From positions 47,644 to 111,643 of the forward strand of contig DASYSS010000040.1 in NCBI GenBank assembly GCA_036003045.1: a stretch of DNA of 64,000 nt, written 5' to 3'. The stretch comes from Gemmatimonadaceae bacterium. GTDB lineage: Bacteria; Gemmatimonadota; Gemmatimonadetes; Gemmatimonadales; Gemmatimonadaceae. The position numbers were made by a program, and so were the translations under genes. Position 1 is the first letter of the stretch. The number at the start of each line of letters is the position of its first letter. The notes beneath the pieces were generated by a model that was not told the DNA's origin, made no database searches, and was given only the letters and a program-made list of their open reading frames with translations. Of the stretch, positions 1 to 9,669 are shown one piece after another.

Positions 1-2239
1 CGACCTGGAGATAGCCGGCGCCCTCACACGTCTCGCAGCGGCCGCCCGCGACGTTGAAGCTGAACGTGCCAGCCGTGTACCGCCGTTCTCGAGACAACGG
101 GGCGTCAGCGAAGATCCGGCGGATCTCGTCGAACGCCTTCACGTACGTGACGGGGTTCGAGCGCGGCGACTTGCCGATCGGACTCTGGTCGATCCCGACG
201 ACGTCGTCGATCGCGTCGGCACCCGACAGCGTGTCGTAATGCCCAACGCGCTCGCCGAGATACTCCTTCGCCGAGTGCTCGCCGTGCAGCTTGGTCTCGA
301 GCGCGCGCAGCAGCACGTCGTGCACGAGGGTGCTCTTGCCGGAGCCCGAAACGCCCGTCACCGCCGTCACCGCTCCGAGCGGAATCTTGATGTCGACGCC
401 TTTCAGGTTGTGCTCGCGCGCGCCGGTGAGGGTGATCCAACGCGGGCCGACGCGACGCCGCTCGACCGGAACGGGAATTTCTCGCCGGCCCGTGAGATAC
501 GCTCCGGTGAGCGGACTCTCGGCGATCCGCGAAATCGGCCCGTTGAACACGAGCTGTCCGCCCTTCTCCCCGCTCCCGGGCCCGAGCTCGACCATATGAT
601 CCGCCGCGCGGATCGCTTCAGGGTCGTGCTCGACGACGAGCACCGTGTTGCCGCCGTCGCGAAGGCGATGAAGCAGGCGAAGCAGCCGGTCCATGTCGCG
701 CGGGTGCAATCCGATCGACGGCTCGTCGAGAACGTAGAGCGTATCGACCAGCTGCGAGCCGAGTGAGTTCGCCAGTCCGATTCGCTGCGCCTCGCCGCCC
801 GACAGCGTGCGCGTCCCGCGGTGGAGCGTGAGATAGTTCAACCCTACGTCGCAGAGGAACTGAACGCGGTCGCGCGCTTCCTTGAGGATGTGCGCCGCGA
901 TCTGCTCCTCGAACCGGCTCAGCGAGAGCGCGTCGAACCAGTTGAGAAGTCGGTCCACCGGAAGTTCGCACACCGCGGCGATCGTTTCCCCGCCAACGCG
1001 CACTTGCAGCGCCTCAGGCTTGAGCTTCGTGCCGTGACACGTTGGACACTGGCGCGCCGTCTGGTACTGTCGCAGGAAAACGCGGATGTACTGCTTGTAC
1101 TTCTTCTCCTCGAGATCCTCGAGGAATGGGAGGATGCCCTTGAAGCCGCGACTCCGCGCGTTGAGCAGCTTCGCGCGCGCGCTCGCCGGCAACCGCTCCC
1201 ACGGCGTATCAAAAGAGATTCCTTCGCGTTTCGCGAACTCCGCGAGCGCGCGTCGCTTGTTGTCGTAGCGCGGCTTGGTCCACGGATCGATCGCGCCTTC
1301 GCGCAGCGTTCGATTCGGATAAGGAACGATCAGCGTTTCGTCGTACTCGAGCGTCGCGCCGAATCCGTTGCAACGTTCGCAGGCGCCGCGCGGACTGTTG
1401 AACGAAAAGAGCTGCGGCGTCGGCGTCGGAGCGCGCGTGCCGTCGTTGGCGCACTCGTAGCGCTCGGTGAATCGCAGCCGGTCGGACGGCTTCGGGGTGA
1501 GCGACGTCGAGACGGGTTCGGCACAGAGGATGACGCAATCCCCGTCGCCTTCGCGAAACGCCGTTCCGACCGCGTCGGCGAGACGGCCCTGCGCATCGTC
1601 GCCGACGACCAAACGGTCGACGACGACCAGGAGCTCCTTCGCGAACGTGACGTCGACGGCCGCCGCGAGGAGATCGTCGAGGTGGGTGATCGTGCCGTCG
1701 ACGCTCAGGCGCACGAACCCCTGCGCGCGCAGATTCTCGACCACGACGTCGTGCGTGACTTCGGGCGAGAGCACGAGCGGGAACGCAACGTGAAAACGAA
1801 GTCCAGGGCGCAGCGCGAGCACAGCGTCGACGACCGACTGGACAGTGTCTGGACGCATCTCTCGGCCGCACAACGGACAGAACGTGTGTCCGACACGCGC
1901 CCAGAGCAGCCTCAGGTAATCGTAGATCTCGGTCGCGGTCCCGACGGTCGAGCGGGACGTTTTGGTGGGATTCTTCTGTTCGATCGCCACGGCAGGCGAC
2001 AGCCCGTCGATCGAGTCGACGTCGGGCTTCTCCATTCGCTCGAGGAACTGGCGTGCGTACGCCGAGAGTGACTCGACGTACCGGCGCTGCCCTTCGGCAT
2101 AGATGGTATCGAACGCGAGCGAGGACTTGCCCGATCCCGACGGTCCGGTGATGACCGTGAACGCCCGGCGGGGAATCTCGAGGTCGAAGCCCTTGAGGTT
2201 GTGCTGACGCGCTCCGCGGACGAGGATGGCGTCCTTCAT
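1..2239 (-). CDS. uvrA: UvrA, excinuclease ABC subunit A (3' end beyond window)
   Basis: Damage-recognition ATPase of nucleotide excision repair, acting in the cytoplasm with UvrB. About 746 codons are visible; the family is usually 930-960 residues, so the last 200 or so lie off the left edge. Seen: an N-terminal Walker A (GPSGSGKSS, residues 32-40), a first zinc motif beginning CPLCGREM, a CxxC pair in the insertion region (CPTCHGTK), the ABC signature LSGGEAQRI followed by the Walker B LDEPSIGLHP, then a second Walker A (GVSGSGKST) and the start of a second zinc module (CETCEGAG). The ATG start gives MKDAILVRGARQHNL, the typical UvrA N-terminus. The next gene upstream on the same strand is 44 nt away. 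Identification is firm. Confidence 0.97.
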   Translation of the reverse strand, partial: MKDAILVRGARQHNLKGFDLEIPRRAFTVITGPSGSGKSSLAFDTIYAEGQRRYVESLSAYARQFLERMEKPDVDSIDGLSPAVAIEQKNPTKTSRSTVGTATEIYDYLRLLWARVGHTFCPLCGREMRPDTVQSVVDAVLALRPGLRFHVAFPLVLSPEVTHDVVVENLRAQGFVRLSVDGTITHLDDLLAAAVDVTFAKELLVVVDRLVVGDDAQGRLADAVGTAFREGDGDCVILCAEPVSTSLTPKPSDRLRFTERYECANDGTRAPTPTPQLFSFNSPRGACERCNGFGATLEYDETLIVPYPNRTLREGAIDPWTKPRYDNKRRALAEFAKREGISFDTPWERLPASARAKLLNARSRGFKGILPFLEDLEEKKYKQYIRVFLRQYQTARQCPTCHGTKLKPEALQVRVGGETIAAVCELPVDRLLNWFDALSLSRFEEQIAAHILKEARDRVQFLCDVGLNYLTLHRGTRTLSGGEAQRIGLANSLGSQLVDTLYVLDEPSIGLHPRDMDRLLRLLHRLRDGGNTVLVVEHDPEAIRAADHMVELGPGSGEKGGQLVFNGPISRIAESPLTGAYLTGRREIPVPVERRRVGPRWITLTGAREHNLKGVDIKIPLGAVTAVTGVSGSGKSTLVHDVLLRALETKLHGEHSAKEYLGERVGHYDTLSGADAIDDVVGIDQSPIGKSPRSNPVTYVKAFDEIRRIFADAPLSRERRYTAGTFSFNVAGGRCETCEGAGYLQV

Positions 2240-2283
2240 GAACTCAATTTAGCGACGACCGAAGAGAAGGCGAACCGGGTGGT

Positions 2284-2556
2284 CTACCTGTTTGGCCGCC
2301 GCCTCAGTAGCAGCCGCCCGACGATCAGCACGATGAGCGCGCCGAAGGTCGCGATGGCGATCGAGCGCGCGTCGAGATCGCCGGCTGTGACGCGTCCCCA
2401 GCCGAGCTGCGTGCCGATCAAGCCGCCGAGCATCGCGCCCACGATGCCCAGGACGACCGTGAAAATGCAGCCGGCCGGATCGCGGCCGGGCATGAGGAAC
2501 TTCGCCAGCGTTCCGGCGATGAGGCCAAGCAAAATCCAGAAGAGCCACAGCGGCAT
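2284..2556 (-). CDS. GlsB/YeaQ/YmgE-family small membrane protein (copy 1)
   Basis: A 90-residue inner-membrane protein of the transglycosylase-associated / GlsB-YeaQ-YmgE family, often linked to stress responses; its molecular function is not established. Three hydrophobic helices are visible, with the family's glycine-rich pattern LLGLIAGTLAKFLMPGRDP early and IVGAMLGGLIG in the second helix. The start at 2556 was chosen because GGAGGT lies 10 nt upstream; an ATG 18 nt further upstream overlaps that ribosome-binding site. It is followed by uvrA and preceded by a second member of the family, so the two look like a tandem duplication. Confidence 0.85.
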   Translation of the reverse strand: MPLWLFWILLGLIAGTLAKFLMPGRDPAGCIFTVVLGIVGAMLGGLIGTQLGWGRVTAGDLDARSIAIATFGALIVLIVGRLLLRRRPNR

Positions 2557-2623
2557 GGCTACGCGGACCTCCACGTCGCCATGGGACTCTGACTACGCGC
2601 CGCGGCTCTTCCGGATTCGTCGA

Positions 2624-2896
2624 CTACATGGGCGGCGTAACGCCGCGCGAGCGGGTCGCCGCGCGATAGATCCAGAGCAGGATTAGCGATCCGACGATCG
2701 CGAGAATGATGCTCCACAGAGAGAAACCGGTGAGCCCGGTTCCGGTGATCAGGTTGCCGATGTAGCCGCCGACGAGTGCTCCGACGATCCCGATGATGGC
2801 GGTGACGATGATTCCACCGGGATCTTTACCTGGCATGATCGCCTTCGCGATCGCACCGGCAATCAAGCCGAGCACGATCCACGCGATAACACCCAT
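2624..2896 (-). CDS. GlsB/YeaQ/YmgE-family small membrane protein (copy 2)
   Basis: A 90-residue protein with three predicted membrane helices, paralogous to the gene just downstream: both share the IxxGLIAGxxAKxxMPGxDP opening and an IVGAxxGGxIG second helix. The start at 2896 (MGVIAWIVLGL) is supported by a strong GGAGG 8 nt upstream; a longer reading frame to 2953 adds residues unlike the family. The two copies are separated by 67 nt and may be cotranscribed. The role in stress tolerance is a family-level association only. Confidence 0.87.
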   Translation of the reverse strand: MGVIAWIVLGLIAGAIAKAIMPGKDPGGIIVTAIIGIVGALVGGYIGNLITGTGLTGFSLWSIILAIVGSLILLWIYRAATRSRGVTPPM

Positions 2897-3021
2897 AAGT
2901 TCGCCTCCGGTTATGGGAGTGTGTTGGCTGAGCCCATCACGGACGCAACGCACGTACCACGCCCAATTCCCGAAGGCGCGCCACGGACGAGCACGGCGCG
3001 CGCCGCGACTACGTTTCCAAT

Positions 3022-4923
3022 ATGCACGACGATGAAGTGACCGGAAAGCCGTTCGACGCGCGGTTGATGCGCCGGCTGTTCGTGTACGCGCGGCCGTACT
3101 CCTCGCTCGTCGTGGCCGCAGTCGGGTGCCTCATCCTCGACGGGCTCATGCAGTTGGTGGGTCCGCTGATGACGCAACGCGTGATCGACGTCGCGCTGCC
3201 GGCGCATTCGTCGTCGATGGTGCTGCAGGCGGCGCTCATCTTCGCCGGATCCCTCGTCGTCGGCTTCGCCTGCCAATACGGCGAGACGCTCCTCACGGCG
3301 CTGCTGGGCCAGCGGGTAATGCGAGATCTCCGCCGCGACATTTTCGGCCACGTGCAGCGGCTGTCGATCACGTTTTTCGATCGAAATCCGGTCGGCCGGC
3401 TGGTGACCCGCGTGACGTCGGACGTCGAGTCGCTCAACGAGCTGTTCACGGCCGGCGTGGTCGCGGGGCTCGGCGATCTGTTCACGCTCCTCGCGATCAG
3501 TGGGTTGATGCTGTGGACCGACTGGCGGCTGGCCCTCGCGTCGTTCGGCGTGATTCCGCTGGTCTACGTCGCCTCGCACGTATTCCGGCTCAAGGTCCGC
3601 GACTCGTATCGCGACATTCGAGCACGGCTGGCGCGCATCAACGCCTATCTCCAGGAGCGCATCACCGGAATCCGAATCGTGCAGCTGTTCGGCCGAGAGG
3701 CGTCGGAGGCCAAGCGATTCGACGATCTGAATCGTGGACATCTGCAGGCGAACCTCGATTCGATCACGTACTACGCGCTCTACTTTCCGGTAATCGAGGT
3801 GCTCACGTCGATCGCGCTGGCGAGCCTGATCGTCGCGGGCGCCCATCGCGTCGAAATCGGTTCGCTCACCGTCGGGACGGTCGCGGCGTTCCTGCAGCTG
3901 GTCCGGCGGTTCTTCCAGCCGCTCCAGGACCTCTCGGACAAGTTCAACACGCTTCAACAGGCGATGGCGGCGAGTGAGCGGGTGTTCCGGCTGCTCGACG
4001 AGCCGGAGGCCGTGGGTTTGGCGCCGGTCGACGGGTCGGTCACTGCGGCCGCATTCGCGAAGCGGCAGGGCGTGCGCGTGCAATTCGACGACGTCTGGTT
4101 CGCATACGATCTCGGCCACGTCGCGCGCGATTCGGGCCGTACCGCGTCGCCGGAGTGGGTCCTGAAGGGCGTGAGCTTTACGGTCGAACCGGGACGAACG
4201 CTCGCGGTGGTGGGCCACACCGGCGCTGGCAAGACGACGATCATCAGTCTCCTGCTGCGTTTCTACGATCCGCAGCGGGGTCGCATTCTCGTCGACGGCG
4301 TGGACATTCGAGAGATCCCCGTGCCGGAGCTGCGAGCGCTGATCGGCTACGTGCAGCAAGACATCTTTTTGTTCGCGGGAGACGTGCTCACGAACATTCG
4401 CCTGTCGAACGACATCTCGGAGCTGGACGTCGCGGCCGCGGCATCGCGCGTCGGCGCGGATCGCGTGATCCGGCGGCTCCCGGGCGGCTATCGGCAGGCG
4501 CTCGGCGAACGCGGCGCGTCGATCAGCGTCGGAGAGCGGCAGCTGCTGTCGTTCGCGCGCGCGATCGCCGCCGATCCGGCCCTGCTCGTCCTCGACGAGG
4601 CGACGAGCGCCGTCGACAGCGAGATCGAGGCGGAGATTCAGACGGCGCTGGCGACGCTGATGTCGGGGCGCACGACCATCGCAATCGCGCATCGATTGAG
4701 TACAATTGTCGGCGCCAATGAGATCATGGTTTTGCACCATGGCCAAGTGCGCGAGCGCGGGACACACCGCGAACTGCTCGCCCGACGGGGCCTGTACGAG
4801 CGTTTATATCGTCTCCAAGCGGGCGCGATCCGTGACGCGTTGCGCAATCCTGACGGCGACGGCGAGGATGGCGAGGATGGCGAGGCGCGCGTGGAGCGAG
4901 ATGCAATTCGCGCAGGCGTTTGA
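3022..4923 (+). CDS. ABC-type exporter, fused permease and ATPase (MsbA/MDR-like)
   Basis: A 633-residue half-transporter that would work as a dimer in the inner membrane to export lipids, drugs or peptides; the substrate cannot be read from sequence. The N-terminal half (about residues 25-320) is a six-helix type 1 exporter domain. The C-terminal half is the nucleotide-binding domain with Walker A GHTGAGKTT (residue 398 on), Q-loop YVQQDIFLF, signature SVGERQ (502) in place of LSGGQ, and Walker B LLVLDEAT (Asp near 525). The C-terminus is an acidic tail built from a repeated Gly-Glu-Asp unit. No clear ribosome-binding site precedes the ATG. It lies divergent to the GlsB pair. Confidence 0.92.
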   Translation: MHDDEVTGKPFDARLMRRLFVYARPYSSLVVAAVGCLILDGLMQLVGPLMTQRVIDVALPAHSSSMVLQAALIFAGSLVVGFACQYGETLLTALLGQRVMRDLRRDIFGHVQRLSITFFDRNPVGRLVTRVTSDVESLNELFTAGVVAGLGDLFTLLAISGLMLWTDWRLALASFGVIPLVYVASHVFRLKVRDSYRDIRARLARINAYLQERITGIRIVQLFGREASEAKRFDDLNRGHLQANLDSITYYALYFPVIEVLTSIALASLIVAGAHRVEIGSLTVGTVAAFLQLVRRFFQPLQDLSDKFNTLQQAMAASERVFRLLDEPEAVGLAPVDGSVTAAAFAKRQGVRVQFDDVWFAYDLGHVARDSGRTASPEWVLKGVSFTVEPGRTLAVVGHTGAGKTTIISLLLRFYDPQRGRILVDGVDIREIPVPELRALIGYVQQDIFLFAGDVLTNIRLSNDISELDVAAAASRVGADRVIRRLPGGYRQALGERGASISVGERQLLSFARAIAADPALLVLDEATSAVDSEIEAEIQTALATLMSGRTTIAIAHRLSTIVGANEIMVLHHGQVRERGTHRELLARRGLYERLYRLQAGAIRDALRNPDGDGEDGEDGEARVERDAIRAGV

Positions 4924-4989
4924 TGCTTGCTTCAGCGAGGTCCGATGGGGTAGTTTCTGCCGGAACTGTCCGTTGCCGAGCGCATCGCG

Positions 4990-6024
4990 ATGCCGGTTAT
5001 AAAGCTGAACGATCAACAGTTCTTATTGCGCCCGGGAACCAACCGACTCGGCGGAGGCGATTTCGTCGAACTGTCGATATCTCCGGACGTTTCGCTCGGC
5101 GTGCAGGCGATCATCGAAGTGACAGGAACGGAAGGCGTGGTAGTCCGGCCGGTTTCCGGCAAAGACGTGGTCGTGCTGGTCAACGGCGTGCCGCTGACCG
5201 ATCCCACTCCATTGCTTCACGGCGACAAGCTCGAAGTGGCCGGGAAGGAGCTCTCTTTTTCCGACGACTCCAAGACAGGTGCAACGACCTTTGTTTCGAG
5301 AGCGGAAATCGCCGCGGTGACAGCCGCCGCCAAGGCACCCTCTCCGCCGGGACCGCGGCTTGGAGAGCCGATTCAGTTGGGCCAGACGGTTCACGGACCT
5401 GGGTCAGCGTCCGTGGAGACCGCGGCCGCCGCTGGCCCGGCCGTTGCGGCACCCGCTCGCGCCGCGACCGGCGGCAGACTCGTGTCGCTCGTTGACGGTC
5501 GGGAATATTCGGTCCCCGAGGCCGGTTTGACGATCGGGAGAGAATCGGGCTCCGACGTCGTCCTCGCTCACAAGCAGGTGTCGCGAAAGCACGCCACCAT
5601 TACGCCGACGCTGCGCGGCTACGAGATCAAGGACCTCAGCTCGAACGGGGTCTACGTGAACGGCTCAAGGATCAATGGGGCGCATATCCTCAACCGCGCT
5701 GACACGATCAAGATCGCGAAGGACGAATTCCGTTTTCACGCTGACGCGTCGGCCTTGGCGCCGACGATGTCGTTCCAGGCCTTCGCGCCGAAGCCCAAGT
5801 CCAAAACGCCCACCACTTCATCGTCCGCTCGCCGGACGCCGACGGGCGCCAACGCTATCGCCAGCCGTCTCGCCCATCAGGACAAACTCCGTGGAGGCAC
5901 GCCCTACACGCCGATCCCGACGTCCCCCGCCGTTGCACATGCGAAAGGGGGATCGGGTTTCGGATGGATGTGGGGCGTCGTCTTGCTTGCGCTCGGATTC
6001 GCCGCCTACTACATGCTCAAGTAA
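4990..6024 (+). CDS. FHA-domain protein with C-terminal membrane anchor
   Basis: A 344-residue protein. FHA domains bind phosphothreonine peptides. A clear FHA domain occupies about residues 158-252, with the hallmark GRESGSDVVL, SRKHA and SSNGVYVNG motifs. The N-terminal 85 residues look like a second, degenerate FHA fold (RLGGGDFVEL, then DKLEVAGKEL) without the canonical Ser-Arg-His, so this is a weaker call. A Ser/Thr/Pro-rich linker leads to one hydrophobic helix at the extreme C-terminus (GWMWGVVLLALGFAAYYML), implying tail anchoring. The PP2C phosphatase gene starts immediately after the stop codon, so the two are probably translationally coupled. No Ser/Thr kinase is present in the window. 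Confidence 0.88.
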   Translation: MPVIKLNDQQFLLRPGTNRLGGGDFVELSISPDVSLGVQAIIEVTGTEGVVVRPVSGKDVVVLVNGVPLTDPTPLLHGDKLEVAGKELSFSDDSKTGATTFVSRAEIAAVTAAAKAPSPPGPRLGEPIQLGQTVHGPGSASVETAAAAGPAVAAPARAATGGRLVSLVDGREYSVPEAGLTIGRESGSDVVLAHKQVSRKHATITPTLRGYEIKDLSSNGVYVNGSRINGAHILNRADTIKIAKDEFRFHADASALAPTMSFQAFAPKPKSKTPTTSSSARRTPTGANAIASRLAHQDKLRGGTPYTPIPTSPAVAHAKGGSGFGWMWGVVLLALGFAAYYMLK

Positions 6025-6789
6025 ATGATGGTTCGCCTGCTTCACGCCGCCCGGACCGACGTGGGGATGATCCGGTCCGGGAACGAGGACAACTTCGCCG
6101 TGACAGCCCGCGGGAATCGCGGACTGTTCATCGTTGCCGACGGCATGGGCGGCCACGCCGCGGGCGAGGTCGCCAGCGAGATGGCCGTTCAGACGATCGA
6201 GCGGGAGCTCGACGGGCTGAAAGACCTCGACGATTCGACCGGAGACCGTCTCGACCAGGCGCTCCGCAAGGCGAATCGAAACATCCACGAGCGCACGATC
6301 ACCGAAGTCGACAAGCAAGGCATGGGCACGACGGCGTCGGTCCTGCTCATCTTCGACAGGAAGTACTTGATCGGCCAAGTCGGCGACTCTCGCGTCTATC
6401 TGCTCCGCGACGGCGCGCTGCACCAGCTCACGAAGGACCACTCGTACGTACAGGAACAGGTGGACGCCGGATTCCTGACTCCCGAGCAGGCGCGCTACCA
6501 CCCGTACAGCAACGTCATCACCCGCTGCGTGGGCGCGAGCCCCGACGTGGAACCGGACATCTATCAGGGCGACGTCAGCGTCGGCGACCTCTTCCTCGTG
6601 GCGAGCGACGGGCTGACGAGCATGGTGGACGACCGACGTCTGCAGATCCTGCTGATGTCCCGGGCCGAACCCGAACGCAAAGTCTTGGCGCTGATTTCCG
6701 AAGCGAACGGACGGGGCGGCCTGGACAACATCACCGCGATCGTCGTCCAAGTGGCGGCCGACGAGGACGGGGTCGGGTCCTCGAACTAG
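6025..6789 (+). CDS. PP2C-family serine/threonine protein phosphatase
   Basis: A 254-residue bacterial PP2C (PPM) phosphatase, which removes phosphate from Ser/Thr in proteins using two metal ions. Metal-binding and catalytic motifs are complete: SGNEDN near the N-terminus, ADGMGGHAAGE, GDSRVYLLRDG, ASDGLTSMV and GLDNITAIVV near the C-terminus. The length matches PstP/PrpC-type stand-alone domains and there is no membrane segment. The ATG directly follows the TAA of the FHA gene (zero spacing); a second ATG follows at once. Pairing with the FHA protein suggests that it acts on FHA-bound phosphoproteins, an inference from context. Confidence 0.95.
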   Translation: MMVRLLHAARTDVGMIRSGNEDNFAVTARGNRGLFIVADGMGGHAAGEVASEMAVQTIERELDGLKDLDDSTGDRLDQALRKANRNIHERTITEVDKQGMGTTASVLLIFDRKYLIGQVGDSRVYLLRDGALHQLTKDHSYVQEQVDAGFLTPEQARYHPYSNVITRCVGASPDVEPDIYQGDVSVGDLFLVASDGLTSMVDDRRLQILLMSRAEPERKVLALISEANGRGGLDNITAIVVQVAADEDGVGSSN

Positions 6790-6939
6790 GGACCTTCCGC
6801 CACGTCGTTCCCAGCGCGCGTCCCGACTTCCGCGTAGCCCTTCCCAGAAGTCAGGCCCCTCTGCAAATCATTGCAACCCGCGGCGAACCACTACCAGTTC
6901 GCCGCATCCACGCCGTTCAGCCACATCGGGAGTCCTTCC

Positions 6940-9660
6940 ATGCGCCGCCGGAAAAGTCAGCGGTTCGCGCTCGTCGTCCGCGCCGTTCAATTCGGCCTCG
7001 TCCTCGTCGCCGGCGTCGCGCCGACCGCCGCGGCGCAGGGGGGGGAGCACAACAGAGCGAACTGGGAGCTCGCCGAAAAATTCTCGGCGGCGAATCTACG
7101 GTCGCGCGTCTACACGACCGCCGTGACGCCCCACTGGCTCGGCCAGAGCGACTCGCTGTGCTACGACTGGAAGGACCGAGCGGGGAGCACGTTCTTCCTC
7201 GTCGTCCCGACCACGAAGACGAAGAAACCGCTCTTCGACCAGGCCAAGCTCGCGTCGCAACTCTCCGAGCAGAGTCATCGCGCGCACGATCCGCAGAACT
7301 TGCCGTTCACCACGCTGACGTTCTCGAAGGATCGCAAGACGTTCACGTTCACCGCCGACACGGCGCGGTGGGAGTGGGACGTCGCGACGGAAACGCTCAA
7401 GAAGCTCGGCCCGGCCGGGAACGGAGCGGGAGGCGCGGCGTCGCAAGGCGGTAACGGTCGGGGTGGCCGCGGCGGCGGTGCCGGCGGTGGTCAGAACGCG
7501 GCGCCGCCCGACACGGTGAACACCTGTGGCGGCAACGCGGGTGGCGGACGCGCCGGTGGCGGTGGCGGCGGCGGAGGATTCGGCGGCGGTCGCGGCGGCG
7601 ATTTCCGCAACTACTCGCCGGACAGCAGCATGTTCGCGTTCGCGCGCGAGCACAATCTGTATCTCGTGAAGGTCGCGTCGAAGGACACGGTCCAGCTCAC
7701 GCACGATGGCGTGAAGAGCTACAGCTTCGGCGCGCGCGACACGCTACAAGAGCGCCAGCAGCAGGAGCTGACGCGCCAGCAGACGCAGCAAGACGATTCG
7801 ACGAACCAGAACGGAGACGGCGGTGGCCGCGGCGGCGTGAACCGCGACCCGCGCGTGCGCGCGAACGTCGTCTGGTCGCAGGATTCCAAGGCGTTCGCGG
7901 TGATCCGCAACGACCAGCGCAAGGTCAAGCCGCTGTACCTCGTCAACAACCTCGCGAATCCGCGTCCCGAATTGATGGAATACACGTACGCGATGCCCGG
8001 CGAGACCGAGGTTGGCCAGGAAGAACTATGGTCGTGGCGCGTCGGCGATACGAAGCTCACCGCGGTTGGCATCAAGAAATGGAAGGATCAGCGGCTGTTC
8101 GACATGCACTGGGACGGAACGGCCGACCATCTGCGCCTCGTGCGGCGCGACCGCACGCAGCGGCACTTCGAGCTGATCGACATCGCGCTGCCGGCGCAGA
8201 CGACGACCCAGTTGCTCCACGAGGACATCGACAACAACTCGAGCGAGCGGCAGAACGTCCGCTACGTGAAAACGGGCGGCGACTTCATCTGGTGGTCGGA
8301 GCGCTCGGGCTGGGGACACTACTACCTGTACGACAACACCGGTCATTTGAAGCGCGCGCTGACCTCGGGCGCGTGGCGCGCCGAGCGGATCGTCGACGTC
8401 GACTCGGTGAAGGGGATTCTGTATTTCGCCGCCGTCGGACGCGAGGCCGGTGAGAATCCGTACTACACGCACCTGTATCGCGTGAATCTCGACGGCACCG
8501 GTATGGCCATGCTCGACGCGGGCGACGCGACGCACGACTCGCGGCTGTCGTCGAACAAGAAGTGGATCGTCGACAACTCGTCGCGCGTGGATCTCATTCC
8601 GCACGCGGTGCTGCGCGACGCGGCCGGCAAGCTCGTGATGGATCTCGAAACGATGGACGTCTCCGGGCTCAAAGAGCTCGGATGGAAGCCGCCGGAGAAG
8701 TTCCAGACCAAGGCCGCCGACGGGGTCACGGACATCTACGGCAACATGTGGAAGCCGTTCGATTTCGATTCCACGAAGTCGTATCCGATCATCGCGAACG
8801 TGTATCCGGGACCGCAGACCGAGACGGTGAACTTCACGTTTTCGCCGACGGCGGTTCCGCAGCAGCTCGCGCAGCTCGGCTTCATCGTGATACAGATCGG
8901 CAACCGCGGCGGCAGCCCGCAGCGGTCGCAGGAGTATCAGGGCTTCAGCTACTACAACCTCCGCGACTACGCGCTCGCCGACAAAAAGACCGGCATCGAG
9001 CAACTCGCCGCGCGGCACAAGTGGATCGACCTCAACCGCGTCGGCATCTACGGCCACTCGGGCGGCGGCTTCTTGACCGCGGCGGCGATGCTCCTGCCGC
9101 CGTACAACGAGTTCTTCAAGGTCGGCGTGAGCGAATCAGGAAATCACGACAACAACATCTACAACCAGAACTGGAGTGAGCAGTACCACGGCCTCAAGAT
9201 CGTGGCGAAGGCCGGAGGCCGGGGCGGCGTCGTACAGGCGGGGGGCGCGGTTCCCACGACCGACGGCGACGGAAACGGAAACACCGCGGCGGCGAGCGGT
9301 CCGCGCGGACGGGGCGCCGCCGCCGCGCCGACGCTGCTCGACGGTTCGATCGCCGACGGCGACACGACGGACGCGTTCCAGATCCACGTGCCGACCACCG
9401 TCGACCTAGCGCCCAACCTCAAAGGCAACCTGCTGCTCGAGACGGGCGACATGGACAACAACGTTCACCCGGCGAACACCATTCGTCTGGTCAACGCGCT
9501 CATCAAGGCGAACAAGCGTTTCGACTTCATGCTCCTGCCCGGCAAGCCGCACGGCTACGGCGACGACACGCCGTACACGAACCACCTGATGTTCGAGTAC
9601 TTCGCCGAGCACTTGCTGGGGGACTATTACCGGACGAACGCGACGATCGACAAGAAGTAG
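6940..9660 (+). CDS. Secreted S9-family prolyl oligopeptidase (DPP IV-like)
   Basis: A 906-residue serine peptidase of family S9 with an N-terminal signal peptide ending near AAAQ. An N-terminal beta-propeller region is followed by an alpha/beta-hydrolase domain. The catalytic triad is visible: Ser707 in GHSGGG, Asp839 in GDMDNNVHP and His871 in GKPHGYG. Two glycine-rich inserts are unusual: about residues 170-220 in the propeller, and roughly 760-800, between the catalytic Ser and Asp. The start at 6940 was chosen for GGGAG 7 nt upstream and for the signal peptide (MRRRKSQ). It probably cleaves dipeptides or short peptides in the periplasm. It converges with the downstream M50 gene. Confidence 0.93.
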   Translation: MRRRKSQRFALVVRAVQFGLVLVAGVAPTAAAQGGEHNRANWELAEKFSAANLRSRVYTTAVTPHWLGQSDSLCYDWKDRAGSTFFLVVPTTKTKKPLFDQAKLASQLSEQSHRAHDPQNLPFTTLTFSKDRKTFTFTADTARWEWDVATETLKKLGPAGNGAGGAASQGGNGRGGRGGGAGGGQNAAPPDTVNTCGGNAGGGRAGGGGGGGGFGGGRGGDFRNYSPDSSMFAFAREHNLYLVKVASKDTVQLTHDGVKSYSFGARDTLQERQQQELTRQQTQQDDSTNQNGDGGGRGGVNRDPRVRANVVWSQDSKAFAVIRNDQRKVKPLYLVNNLANPRPELMEYTYAMPGETEVGQEELWSWRVGDTKLTAVGIKKWKDQRLFDMHWDGTADHLRLVRRDRTQRHFELIDIALPAQTTTQLLHEDIDNNSSERQNVRYVKTGGDFIWWSERSGWGHYYLYDNTGHLKRALTSGAWRAERIVDVDSVKGILYFAAVGREAGENPYYTHLYRVNLDGTGMAMLDAGDATHDSRLSSNKKWIVDNSSRVDLIPHAVLRDAAGKLVMDLETMDVSGLKELGWKPPEKFQTKAADGVTDIYGNMWKPFDFDSTKSYPIIANVYPGPQTETVNFTFSPTAVPQQLAQLGFIVIQIGNRGGSPQRSQEYQGFSYYNLRDYALADKKTGIEQLAARHKWIDLNRVGIYGHSGGGFLTAAAMLLPPYNEFFKVGVSESGNHDNNIYNQNWSEQYHGLKIVAKAGGRGGVVQAGGAVPTTDGDGNGNTAAASGPRGRGAAAAPTLLDGSIADGDTTDAFQIHVPTTVDLAPNLKGNLLLETGDMDNNVHPANTIRLVNALIKANKRFDFMLLPGKPHGYGDDTPYTNHLMFEYFAEHLLGDYYRTNATIDKK

Positions 9661-9669
9661 CGCTGCGCC

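Noticed and set aside
7038..7045. Phase-variable G8 tract near the start of the S9 peptidase (also G8 at 53016-53023 and C8 at 60043-60050)
   Set aside because: Runs of eight G or C are expected several times by chance in DNA this GC-rich; only the run at the receptor/propeller junction is placed suggestively.
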